Source: an uncultured bacterium
GTDB taxonomy: Bacteria > Cyanobacteriota > Vampirovibrionia > Gastranaerophilales > Gastranaerophilaceae
Assembly: GCA_902772945.1 (NCBI GenBank)
Contig: CACYCU010000098.1
Location: 1 to 14,757, forward strand
Length of the DNA stretch: 14,757 bases
Direction: 5' to 3'
Shown: piece by piece, positions 8,501 to 14,020 of the stretch
How positions within the stretch are numbered: the first letter of the stretch is position 1
How the letters are laid out: each line of letters starts with the position of its first letter
Made by a program: the position numbers and the translations under genes
The notes under the pieces: model-generated
Database searches by the model: none
What the model saw: only the letters and a program-made list of their open reading frames with translations
Told to the model about the DNA's origin: nothing

Positions 8501-9940
8501 CATAATCGGAACAGGGCCAAGGTCAAAATGAAGTATTTCATGTAAAGGATTAAGTACAATTTGTGCTGTTTTTAAATCGACAGAATCTGTGCTTGTGATT
8601 TTTAAGTCGGCAGTTCTTTCAATATCAAGGTTTATAGGCCCTTTTACCCAGACTGTTTGTGTAGGACTTGTCGGAACAACAACATCAAGGTCAAATTTAT
8701 CTCCTTTAAATATTAACTTAATAATTCCTTTTTTAGAATTTGGAATTGGTTTGACCATATAGGCATTTTTTATTAAGACATCACCAAAAACATTTGGATA
8801 ATCGGCCTTACCTTTTATTTCAAGATTAGCTGATGCATCTCCCCAAAAACCCGCTTTTTTCAATAACAAAAAATCCATATCCGGCGACAAGTCGTGCATA
8901 CCGGGTAAAAGGGGAATAACTTTTTCGGCTTTTGTGTTATCTACTCCGATTTTGAGGTCTAAAGTGGGTATTTTGTGATTTAACTTAGTGATCTCTCCTG
9001 ATATTTCAGAGTTTATATCCTTGCCGGTAATTTTTAAATTGTCAATACCTAGGCCATTATTCAACGCTTTGAAATTCCCGTTGATTTTAATTTCATCTTT
9101 GGAATATATAGAAGTCTCAATGTTATCTTGGAATATTCCTAAATTTTTTATTGAAATTGAAGTTTTTATTTGATTGTCTTGATTTGGTTCGGTGTTCAGA
9201 TTTATTATTCCGGAAAGGGATTTAATTTTATTCTGGGAAATGGATTTTGCATACGGTGAAAAATCGGATAAATCAAGATTTTTTATGTAGCCGGAAAGGG
9301 TTAAACCATTTTCTGACAAATTATCTGCAGGCAGTTTAATATTTATATCAGCTTTTAATTCAGAAATTTTGCTGCCTGAATATAAATTTGCTTCGGTTGA
9401 TAAGTTTATATGCTTTTTATTTTTAAAATCATTTATTCTAAAGTATTGTCCGTCAAGTTTTAACTTTTTATTTAGAGTTTTATCATCAAGATATATATCG
9501 TAGTCCTTTATATTTACTGAAGCTTTGTTAAGATGAAGCTTTTGTTCTGGTAAGTTGTTAAAGTCGTATTGTCCGAGCGTCAGTTTTTTGTCAAATACTA
9601 GGCCGATATTTAATTTGTCAGCAGAAAAATTTTTAATATTTATATTTTTAAATAAAAGAGGCAAAAGTCTTAAATTAAGGTTAACATTTTCAATGTAAAA
9701 AGCTTTTGAATTGTCGTCATTTAATATCGCAAAATTATCTGCTGATAGTTTTATTGCAGGTAAAAATCCCATTTTTAATTTTGGATTCTTAATCTCTGAT
9801 TTAAATCCCAGTTCTTTTTCAATAATTTTTTCATAAGAGCAGCTTGAAGAATTGACAACAGCTGGAATTCCAAAATAATAAATTCCGTATAAAGCTGACA
9901 ATGAAAGTGCTGATATTAAAAGTTTTAAATTCCTACCCAC
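5525..9940 (-). CDS. Very large AsmA-like envelope protein (TamB/YhdP-type lipid-bridge candidate)
   Basis: A 1471-residue protein with one N-terminal membrane anchor (about 5-27) and a long periplasmic beta-rich body. Residues 38-115 match an AsmA N-terminal region: an amphipathic start, then ELGFKSEI, FLPAIKLSADNFAI and an LPLLFKNINIKNF segment. The middle is many short alternating hydrophobic/polar strands with recurring Gly and Asn-rich turns, as expected for a repeating beta-groove. Residues 1221-1440 resemble the AsmA C-terminal domain, with GKGNFKIADGRMPKLGSLEYLL at about 1295-1316. In E. coli AsmA-like proteins (TamB, YhdP, YdbH) are implicated in moving phospholipid to the outer membrane; that role is inferred here. 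The start is GTG at 9940; an in-frame TAG four codons upstream excludes an earlier start. No good Shine-Dalgarno is seen. Cys1281 and Cys1290 could form a disulfide. Confidence 0.78.
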   Translation of the reverse strand: MGRNLKLLISALSLSALYGIYYFGIPAVVNSSSCSYEKIIEKELGFKSEIKNPKLKMGFLPAIKLSADNFAILNDDNSKAFYIENVNLNLRLLPLLFKNINIKNFSADKLNIGLVFDKKLTLGQYDFNNLPEQKLHLNKASVNIKDYDIYLDDKTLNKKLKLDGQYFRINDFKNKKHINLSTEANLYSGSKISELKADINIKLPADNLSENGLTLSGYIKNLDLSDFSPYAKSISQNKIKSLSGIINLNTEPNQDNQIKTSISIKNLGIFQDNIETSIYSKDEIKINGNFKALNNGLGIDNLKITGKDINSEISGEITKLNHKIPTLDLKIGVDNTKAEKVIPLLPGMHDLSPDMDFLLLKKAGFWGDASANLEIKGKADYPNVFGDVLIKNAYMVKPIPNSKKGIIKLIFKGDKFDLDVVVPTSPTQTVWVKGPINLDIERTADLKITSTDSVDLKTAQIVLNPLHEILHFDLGPVPIMDIKGLGGIDLHITGTKKDPHGWGEFKFKNATVSFLDIYNLEINNGSGSLKFEDQNTKFESKTAILNGKPISIKGTCSLLGDLNFDVTSNNQDLGKLLKSIQTSPMLKDVQELIKPIESASGNADVILNLTGKVKDVNDIVFNKNLFAKGSIKLLGNKIKPKDASSLSNISGLINFKNLDANFDLKSALGSSLIKIDGLIKNNICNVNINSNKLSIGDLVSSAQLPYSKKDLSTINVSFNAKYNGKIDPPEYDKVNIKGTIFSNKNSHSSIIIDNNANFELSNSNLKISQIKGKIDNNPYNLSLNASKIFSPNRIVNGYGKVESFDLSILKNETFKDFLPSDISKQLSDIEFINGKIDISARAKNNNLNLYTVLDNISLLYKPENTKLSFNSGNILLQNNTLNLNKLNARIDEMPVFVDGKIFNVYKKPTFKLYLNTKPTQDFLDQFFNKNSIYPIKIKGDAIFSSNINGSVNNLNTKSVLDIKENSSLYYMGATIGDFENPVKITLDNTYSPNRIKINNLKYDKIIMSQNNKPFVNTQLNASGNLSILKDNIIGFNNFKIKTENPTDAKIFNIIFRKPFMKQGVFSSDIIINGTSLNPKINGKFDITSIDIPFFDSTIRDLNIEFKPDKIFIASKGKVLTNDVILDAIMKNKLTPPYVIENIKLDMADLNVNKITDAIRDLEAEATKNKNIKNSSAPFDISQLIINNAEVQANKIHVRNIDAEKFFANLKINEKSIANVDNFKFNIAKGTVNGNIKYNLLNQDTNISIHLNDANANIMSEALFDLKGQVYGSINGDFDLFCNGKSNDNCFKTLTGKGNFKIADGRMPKLGSLEYLLKAGNLFKGGITGLSINSLVDLITPLKTGNFESISGDINIKEGIADKISIYSKGNDLNMYMTGSYNIANSLADMKIFGSLSKNITTVFGKLKNVSLNTLFNTIPGINDSTEKLILQSDISKIPNIKDVTDIYRIFAVEINGDINGTDYVKSFKWVK

Positions 9941-9983
9941 ATTATAATTCTAGCACAAAAGTTCAAATAAATTATATTGTAAC

Positions 9984-10014
9984 AAAAAAGGCAAGATTTT
10001 TATATCTTGCCTTT
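9984..10014 (-). terminator. Rho-independent terminator of the 357-residue protein gene
   Basis: An 11-bp perfect stem, AAAGGCAAGAT / ATCTTGCCTTT (10014-10004 with 9997-9987 on the minus strand), with a 6-base loop and a T run formed by the A's at 9984-9989. It lies 19 bases past the stop codon and isolates the upstream gene from the AsmA-like gene. There is no T tract on the plus strand. Confidence 0.9.
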
Positions 10015-10018
10015 GGTT

Positions 10019-10032
10019 ATTTATATTGGGAA
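10019..10032. repeat. Copy 1 of a 14-bp repeat flanking the 357-residue protein gene
   Basis: ATTTATATTGGGAA directly abuts the stop codon at 10033 and is identical to 11157-11170 on the far side of the gene. An inverted, one-base-shorter version covers 11118-11130 in the leader of the same gene. On the minus-strand mRNA this copy sits between the stop codon and the terminator hairpin. Confidence 0.7.
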
Positions 10033-11106
10033 TTATTTGCCAAGAATGAAACTTACTACGGCTAAAGCTCCTGCTGCAATAGCACCCCACTTGCCGGCTT
10101 TTGTTAATTTGAAATTTTTTACAGCTTTTGTTAAATTTTCAGGTGCACCTTCAGTTAAAGCTTTTGCGCTATCGTCCCAGTATGATGCATATTTGCCGTT
10201 GACATATTTCCTTGCTTCGGCAACTTTGTCTTTTTGAGTTTTAATTGTTTCTTTAAGGCTATTTAGTGAATTTTCTTTGTCTGTAAAACTTGCTGCGATA
10301 TCTTTTGCTTTTGCCTCAATTGCTGTTTTTTCTGTAGCTTCAATACCGAATGCTTTAGGATTTGATTTTATCAGCTCTTCATATTTTGCTTTATCTGCAT
10401 CTTTTGCTAATCCGTTGAGCAAACTTTCTCTTTTTTGCAAATTAATAAGTTTATCTTGTTGATATCCGAGATGATTTGCCTTAACTTCAGCAAAAGCATC
10501 CTGTGCAATTCTTTTTTTGCTTGAATCTATATCCAATCTAGCTTGTGCAACACGAATTTTTGCATCTGCGTATTGACTGGGTTCGTTTTTTATGTTATCA
10601 GGAACTAAATCTGTTACTTCTTTAGGAAGCTTTGTTGTATCTTCAGCCAAAACATATTTTTCAATAGCTTCGAATTCTTTTGTATCTTTAAAATGGTAAC
10701 TTGTTAAAATGTCTGTTTTTTTTGTCGCAAAAAGTTCTTTTGCTTTTGTATCTGCCAATTCTTTTATGTCACCTTCCAGTGTTTTTAGGATTTTATCATT
10801 GAATTGACCGTTTTTAAAAGGAAGCATTTCGAGTTTTTCTCCGCCAAAGAAATATGCTCCTGCACCGGCGCCAAGTCCGCCTGCTATGCCGTATTTCAAT
10901 GCGTTCCCAAGTGAAGAAGAACCTTGATAACAATCCATATTCGGCTGTCCTGTCAGATTCCCGGTGAATGCTGTTTGAGGTGTTTGTGCTGTTTGATCTA
11001 TACCATATGCTTTACTCATAAAATCGTCATTTAAAGGGGGTGTTTGCTGTTGAGCATACATTGCTGCCATTGGATTATTCAATCCTATTGAATCTACTCC
11101 TGTCAT
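10033..11106 (-). CDS. Unknown protein with two hydrophobic segments flanking a coiled coil
   Basis: I do not recognise a named family in these 357 residues. Residues 1-65 are polar, rich in Gln, Pro, Thr and Asn and probably disordered. Residues 68-89 form a Gly/Ala-rich hydrophobic stretch (GIAGGLGAGAGAYFFGG). Residues 95-330 are charged, Lys/Glu/Ala-rich and mostly helical with coiled-coil character. The last 22 residues (KWGAIAAGALAVVSFILGK) look like a C-terminal membrane anchor. There is no signal peptide or catalytic motif. The style resembles lineage-specific proteins of gut Melainabacteria, but that is an impression. The start is supported by GGAAAGG eight bases upstream. The gene is monocistronic, with its own terminator downstream and the ompH terminator upstream, and it has repeated sequence elements on both sides. 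A tail-anchored or membrane-bridging scaffold is possible, with no function shown. Confidence 0.8.
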   Translation of the reverse strand: MTGVDSIGLNNPMAAMYAQQQTPPLNDDFMSKAYGIDQTAQTPQTAFTGNLTGQPNMDCYQGSSSLGNALKYGIAGGLGAGAGAYFFGGEKLEMLPFKNGQFNDKILKTLEGDIKELADTKAKELFATKKTDILTSYHFKDTKEFEAIEKYVLAEDTTKLPKEVTDLVPDNIKNEPSQYADAKIRVAQARLDIDSSKKRIAQDAFAEVKANHLGYQQDKLINLQKRESLLNGLAKDADKAKYEELIKSNPKAFGIEATEKTAIEAKAKDIAASFTDKENSLNSLKETIKTQKDKVAEARKYVNGKYASYWDDSAKALTEGAPENLTKAVKNFKLTKAGKWGAIAAGALAVVSFILGK

Positions 11107-11117
11107 AATTTTAACCT

Positions 11118-11170
11118 TTCCAATATAAATTAAACCTAACCTTATATATATAAAAAATTTATATTGGGAA
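11118..11170. repeat. 12-bp perfect inverted repeat spanning the promoter and ribosome-binding region
   Basis: CCAATATAAATT (11120-11131) and AATTTATATTGG (11156-11167) are perfect inverted arms with a 24-base spacer that contains TTATATATATAA (11142-11153), the likely -10 region of the minus-strand gene. The gene-proximal arm shares two G's with the Shine-Dalgarno (GGAAAGG, 11121-11115). The distal arm is part of the 14-bp direct repeat (11157-11170) that recurs after the stop codon. It may be an operator, or in RNA a structure masking the ribosome binding site. Confidence 0.55.
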
Positions 11171-11228
11171 AAATTGCTTTTATTATTTTTGTGTCTTAAT
11201 ATTTCTTAAAGTATTTTAAATTTGCACG

Positions 11229-11256
11229 AAAAAACAGGGCTTATGCCCTGCTTTTT
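11229..11256 (-). terminator. Rho-independent terminator of ompH
   Basis: CAGGGC / GCCCTG six-base GC-rich stem (11235-11240 with 11245-11250) and TTAT loop. On the minus strand it is followed by six T's (A's at 11229-11234). It begins 15 bases past the ompH stop codon. A T5 run at 11252-11256 could allow some activity in the other direction. Confidence 0.85.
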
Positions 11257-11270
11257 ATGATTTATAATTG

Positions 11271-11735
11271 CTATTTTACTGCGCTTTTGACAGCTTCAGT
11301 AATATCAGCACCGCCATATAATACTATTCCTTTAGAAATAACCATATCATAATTGTTTGCTCTTGCAACATTTGCTATTTGATCAGAAATAGCTTTGTCT
11401 GTTGCTGCTAATTTTTGAGCATAATCTTTTTCCATAGCCATTCTTTTTGTGTTCAATTCTTTTGTGTATTTTTCTTCAAGAGTTTTCTTTTTCTTTACAT
11501 CAGTAGTTCCGGCAACATCTTTTCTTGCTTTTTCAATAAATGTTGTTAATTCTTTAGCTTTAGCTTGCTGTTCTTTCTTTAAAGCTTGTACTTTTGAAGA
11601 TGCATCAACAACTTGTTGAACATCAACTACCGCTATTCTTGTATTTGCAACATCTGACATTGCAAAGTTATTAACAGTAAATCCTAAAACAAATGTTGCT
11701 GCAACTGCAGTTAATAATTTCATTTTGTTATTCAT
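11271..11735 (-). CDS. ompH: OmpH/Skp-family periplasmic chaperone
   Basis: A periplasmic holdase that in the Skp family binds unfolded outer-membrane proteins on their way to the BAM complex. Residues 1-25 are a signal peptide (MNNKMKLL, then a hydrophobic core, with likely cleavage after NNFA). IAVVDVQQVVDAS (34-46) is the typical first strand. A Lys/Glu/Ala-rich coiled coil runs from 48 to 118, and YDMVISKGIVLYGGADIT (129-146) closes the body domain. The 154 residues are close to the E. coli length of 161. I chose the ATG at 11735 over one ten codons upstream (11765) because AGGGAG lies seven bases before it, the signal peptide begins there, and the predicted +1 (about 11750) leaves the longer start untranscribed. 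It has its own promoter and terminator and diverges from an outer-membrane barrel gene, a plausible client. Confidence 0.9.
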   Translation of the reverse strand: MNNKMKLLTAVAATFVLGFTVNNFAMSDVANTRIAVVDVQQVVDASSKVQALKKEQQAKAKELTTFIEKARKDVAGTTDVKKKKTLEEKYTKELNTKRMAMEKDYAQKLAATDKAISDQIANVARANNYDMVISKGIVLYGGADITEAVKSAVK

Positions 11736-11756
11736 AAAATTCTCCCTTACAATAAT

Positions 11757-11784
11757 ATTATACAACGAAAGTTTGATTTTTCAA
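11757..11784 (-). promoter_or_regulatory. Promoter of ompH
   Basis: On the minus strand TTGAAA (11784-11779), 16-bp spacer and perfect TATAAT (11762-11757). The predicted +1 near 11750 gives a leader of about 15 bases containing the AGGGAG ribosome binding site. Confidence 0.75.
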
Positions 11785-11800
11785 ATTTTTGCTTTACAAG

Positions 11801-11834
11801 ATTATACGTATACTATATAATGATATCAGGTCAA
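11801..11834 (-). promoter_or_regulatory. TTGACC and TATAAT pair upstream of ompH (22-base spacing)
   Basis: TTGACC (11834-11829) and TATAAT (11806-11801) on the minus strand are separated by 22 bases, too long for a standard sigma-70 promoter. The same two hexamers at the same spacing occur facing the other way at 11929-11962. They may be a regulator half-site plus a -10 box, or coincidence. Confidence 0.35.
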
Positions 11835-11854
11835 TGTAAAAATTTGCTAAAAAA

Positions 11855-11888
11855 TTAACTTTTGTTACTTTATTGTAATAAAAGTTAA
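11855..11888. repeat. 34-bp dyad symmetry between ompH and the outer-membrane barrel gene
   Basis: TTAACTTTTGTTAC (11855-11868) and GTAATAAAAGTTAA (11875-11888) are 14-bp arms around TTTATT. The only non-Watson-Crick position is G11864 with T11879, a G-U pair in plus-strand RNA. No T tract follows in either direction, and it lies outside the predicted transcripts, so a protein-binding operator for the divergent pair is more likely than a terminator. Confidence 0.6.
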
Positions 11889-11928
11889 AGAATTATTTAT
11901 ATTTCTTATTATATGCGCAAAAATAAAA

Positions 11929-11962
11929 TTGACCAGACTTAATATAGAAAAATTATTATAAT
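11929..11962 (+). promoter_or_regulatory. Candidate promoter region of the TpsB/Omp85-type gene
   Basis: TTGACC (11929-11934) and TATAAT (11957-11962) are 22 bases apart; a TATTAT at 11954-11959 would give 19. From TATAAT the predicted +1 is near 11969, leaving a leader of about ten bases. The AAAGG ribosome binding site (11967-11971) is seven bases from the ATG at 11979. Confidence 0.4.
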
Positions 11963-11978
11963 AATAAAAGGTGATTAA

Positions 11979-13967
11979 ATGAAAAAGATTACAAAAACAA
12001 ATATTTTAAGTGCAGTTTTAAGTTTAGCACTTATTGCATCCATCGCCCCGGCAAAAGCAGCTTTGTTTGATAATTTCCCAAACACTGTATATGGCGGAAA
12101 CGGTGTGAGTCCTGTTGATATAACAGGTCGTGAAGCTGGTAAAAATCAAATGCACGACATTGATTATTTGCAAGATAGATACCTCGAGAATAAACAGCAG
12201 GAAGATTATGTTAACTATGAAAAATCAAAAGACCCAAATGCAGCAAAGAATGCAGTACAAGACTTTAGTAATACATACCAACAAGGTGGTGTAGAACAAG
12301 TTGGTCAAGGTGTATTTGTAAAATCAGTTGAAGTTGCTCCTTCCGAAATTTTGTCAAAGGAAGAAATCAATCAGGCTGTTCAGTCGATTACCGGTAAAAA
12401 TTGCAGCATCCAAGATATTCAAAAAGTTATTGATCAAATTAACAATATGTATGCAGCAAAAGGTTTCGTAACGGCAAGAGCATTTTTGCCGGAACAAACT
12501 GTTGAAAACGGCAATATCTATATTGCATTAACAGAAAGTAAAATCGGTAATATAACAGTTCAACAAAACAAATGGACAACAGACGGTTATATCACGACAA
12601 GATTGCCTCAAAAAGAAGGTCAATTATTTGATATTGTTGAATTAGAAAAAGATGTACTTGATTTTAACAGATATAATGACGGTATTCAATTATCAGCAAA
12701 CTTGAAAGCCGGTGAAAAACCTGGAACAACTGATATTGATATTATCGCAGACGAAGCTTTCCCTTTCCATTTGATGGGTGTATTTGATAACGCAGGCCGT
12801 TACAATACAGGAAGCTTAAGAGGTGGTGCAATGATTTATGCGGACAGTTTGTTCCACCACAGAGATAAATTATCTTTAGGTTCTTATTTCTCTAAAGGTA
12901 CAGTATCTCCATTTGCAGATTACAACTTCCCTGTTAATAAAAAAGACGGTCGTGTCGGATTTACATTCTCATCTACATTTGCGAATGTAAAATACGGTCC
13001 GTTTGTTGATTGGTTAAATATTCGTAGTAATGCTTACCAATATTCATTGTATTATTCACAGCCTCTAATCAGAAAAACAGGCTTTGAATTGAAATCTTAT
13101 GCAGCTTTGAATTACAAACGTGCAAGAACAATCGGCGAATTGAAATTCTTAGATAACCAAAAATATATGGATACTGTTGATAATATCACATCTGCTGAAA
13201 TTGCATTGCAAGCAAGAAAAGATACTAAATATGGTATTTGGTATTTGAACCAAGATGCATATTATTCATTCCCGATATTTAACAGTGACAGAGATAATAA
13301 TTACTTTAAATACAGTGGTAGTGTTGTAAGGTTGCACGATTTCTCTCACGGTATAATCGGTCAATTGAGAGGTAACTATCAAATTGTTCCCGGCAACAAA
13401 GCAATCCCTTACTTAGATCAAATGCAAACCGGTGGTTTGGTAACAGTTAGAGGTTACAGTGAAGGTTTGATGATTGGTAAGAACGGATACTTTATCAGCG
13501 GAGAATTGATGTTCCCATTGTTACCAAGACAGATTACAAGTCCGAGAACAGGCGAAAAAATTCCGTTTATCGGAAAATATATCAAAGGTGCTATATTCGC
13601 AGATACTGCAGGTATTTTCCCGGCTGCAAAAGAAGATTATATGCAAGGAAGCTATTTCGCAGCATCACTTGGTATGGGCTTGAGAGTTCAATTGCCGTTA
13701 GACTTAACTGCAAGATTGTATTGGGGCTTCCCATTGATAAGAAATTATCATGAGCCATACAGCAAGATGGGTCGTTTCCACTTCGAAATGACGATGTCTC
13801 CAAATATCGATGCTCTGTTAGCATCTCGTTCAACAAAAGCACAACCGGTAGCTCCTGCTCCACCGCAAACAACATTCCAGAAAAATGTTGAAGCTGAATA
13901 CATCAACAACTACGATGATATCAGACACTATGATTACTTCCGTGACGGTGGCGGCGGATCATTATAG
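11979..13967 (+). CDS. TpsB/Omp85-type outer-membrane transporter with POTRA domains and a C-terminal tail
   Basis: A 662-residue outer-membrane protein of the two-partner secretion transporter (ShlB/FhaC) branch of Omp85. Residues 1-27 are a signal peptide ending AKA. Residues 28-110 form a polar linker. A ShlB-type POTRA lies at about 112-188 (GVFVKSVEVA to LTESKIGNITV) and a second at about 189-258. A 16-strand-type barrel runs from about 260 to 606 with the VRGY lid-lock motif at 490-493 and an aromatic-rich final strand GRFHFEMTMSP. Unusually, about 55 residues follow the barrel: a Pro/Ala stretch (KAQPVAPAPP), an Asp/Tyr/Asn-rich stretch and GGGGSL. FhaC-type proteins export TpsA adhesins or haemolysins; none is encoded here, so export substrate or lipid/protein assembly role is open. 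AAAGG precedes the ATG. Codon use (more AAC, TTC, GGT than the AsmA-like gene) suggests strong expression. Confidence 0.85.
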   Translation: MKKITKTNILSAVLSLALIASIAPAKAALFDNFPNTVYGGNGVSPVDITGREAGKNQMHDIDYLQDRYLENKQQEDYVNYEKSKDPNAAKNAVQDFSNTYQQGGVEQVGQGVFVKSVEVAPSEILSKEEINQAVQSITGKNCSIQDIQKVIDQINNMYAAKGFVTARAFLPEQTVENGNIYIALTESKIGNITVQQNKWTTDGYITTRLPQKEGQLFDIVELEKDVLDFNRYNDGIQLSANLKAGEKPGTTDIDIIADEAFPFHLMGVFDNAGRYNTGSLRGGAMIYADSLFHHRDKLSLGSYFSKGTVSPFADYNFPVNKKDGRVGFTFSSTFANVKYGPFVDWLNIRSNAYQYSLYYSQPLIRKTGFELKSYAALNYKRARTIGELKFLDNQKYMDTVDNITSAEIALQARKDTKYGIWYLNQDAYYSFPIFNSDRDNNYFKYSGSVVRLHDFSHGIIGQLRGNYQIVPGNKAIPYLDQMQTGGLVTVRGYSEGLMIGKNGYFISGELMFPLLPRQITSPRTGEKIPFIGKYIKGAIFADTAGIFPAAKEDYMQGSYFAASLGMGLRVQLPLDLTARLYWGFPLIRNYHEPYSKMGRFHFEMTMSPNIDALLASRSTKAQPVAPAPPQTTFQKNVEAEYINNYDDIRHYDYFRDGGGGSL

Positions 13968-13974
13968 AGAACAG

Positions 13975-14008
13975 TATGCGGTAACTTTCGGGTTACCGCA
14001 TATTTTTT
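13975..14008 (+). terminator. Strong Rho-independent terminator between the barrel gene and bioD
   Basis: An 11-bp perfect stem TATGCGGTAAC / GTTACCGCATA (13975-13985 with 13992-14002), loop TTTCGG and T6 (14003-14008). It starts eight bases after the stop codon and ends twelve bases before the bioD ATG, so bioD either has a promoter inside this hairpin or upstream coding sequence, or depends on readthrough. Confidence 0.93.
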
Positions 14009-14020
14009 AATGAGGTATAA

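Noticed and set aside
5634..9173. Several plus-strand open frames inside the AsmA-like gene
   Set aside because: They are antisense to a continuous 1471-codon gene; their Ile/Leu/Phe/Ser-rich translations are typical complements of AT-rich coding DNA.
10019..11170. Mobile element bounded by 14-bp target-site duplications
   Set aside because: No transposase or integrase, the gene sits flush against one repeat, and a third inverted copy lies in the leader; a regulatory reading fits better.
11736..11765. Ten-residue longer start for OmpH
   Set aside because: The ATG at 11735 has AGGGAG at ideal spacing and begins a standard signal peptide; the upstream ATG would put extra residues before it and lies upstream of the predicted +1.
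13591..13875. 94-codon minus-strand frame inside the barrel gene
   Set aside because: Antisense to the conserved barrel and tail, with no ribosome binding site or recognisable domain.
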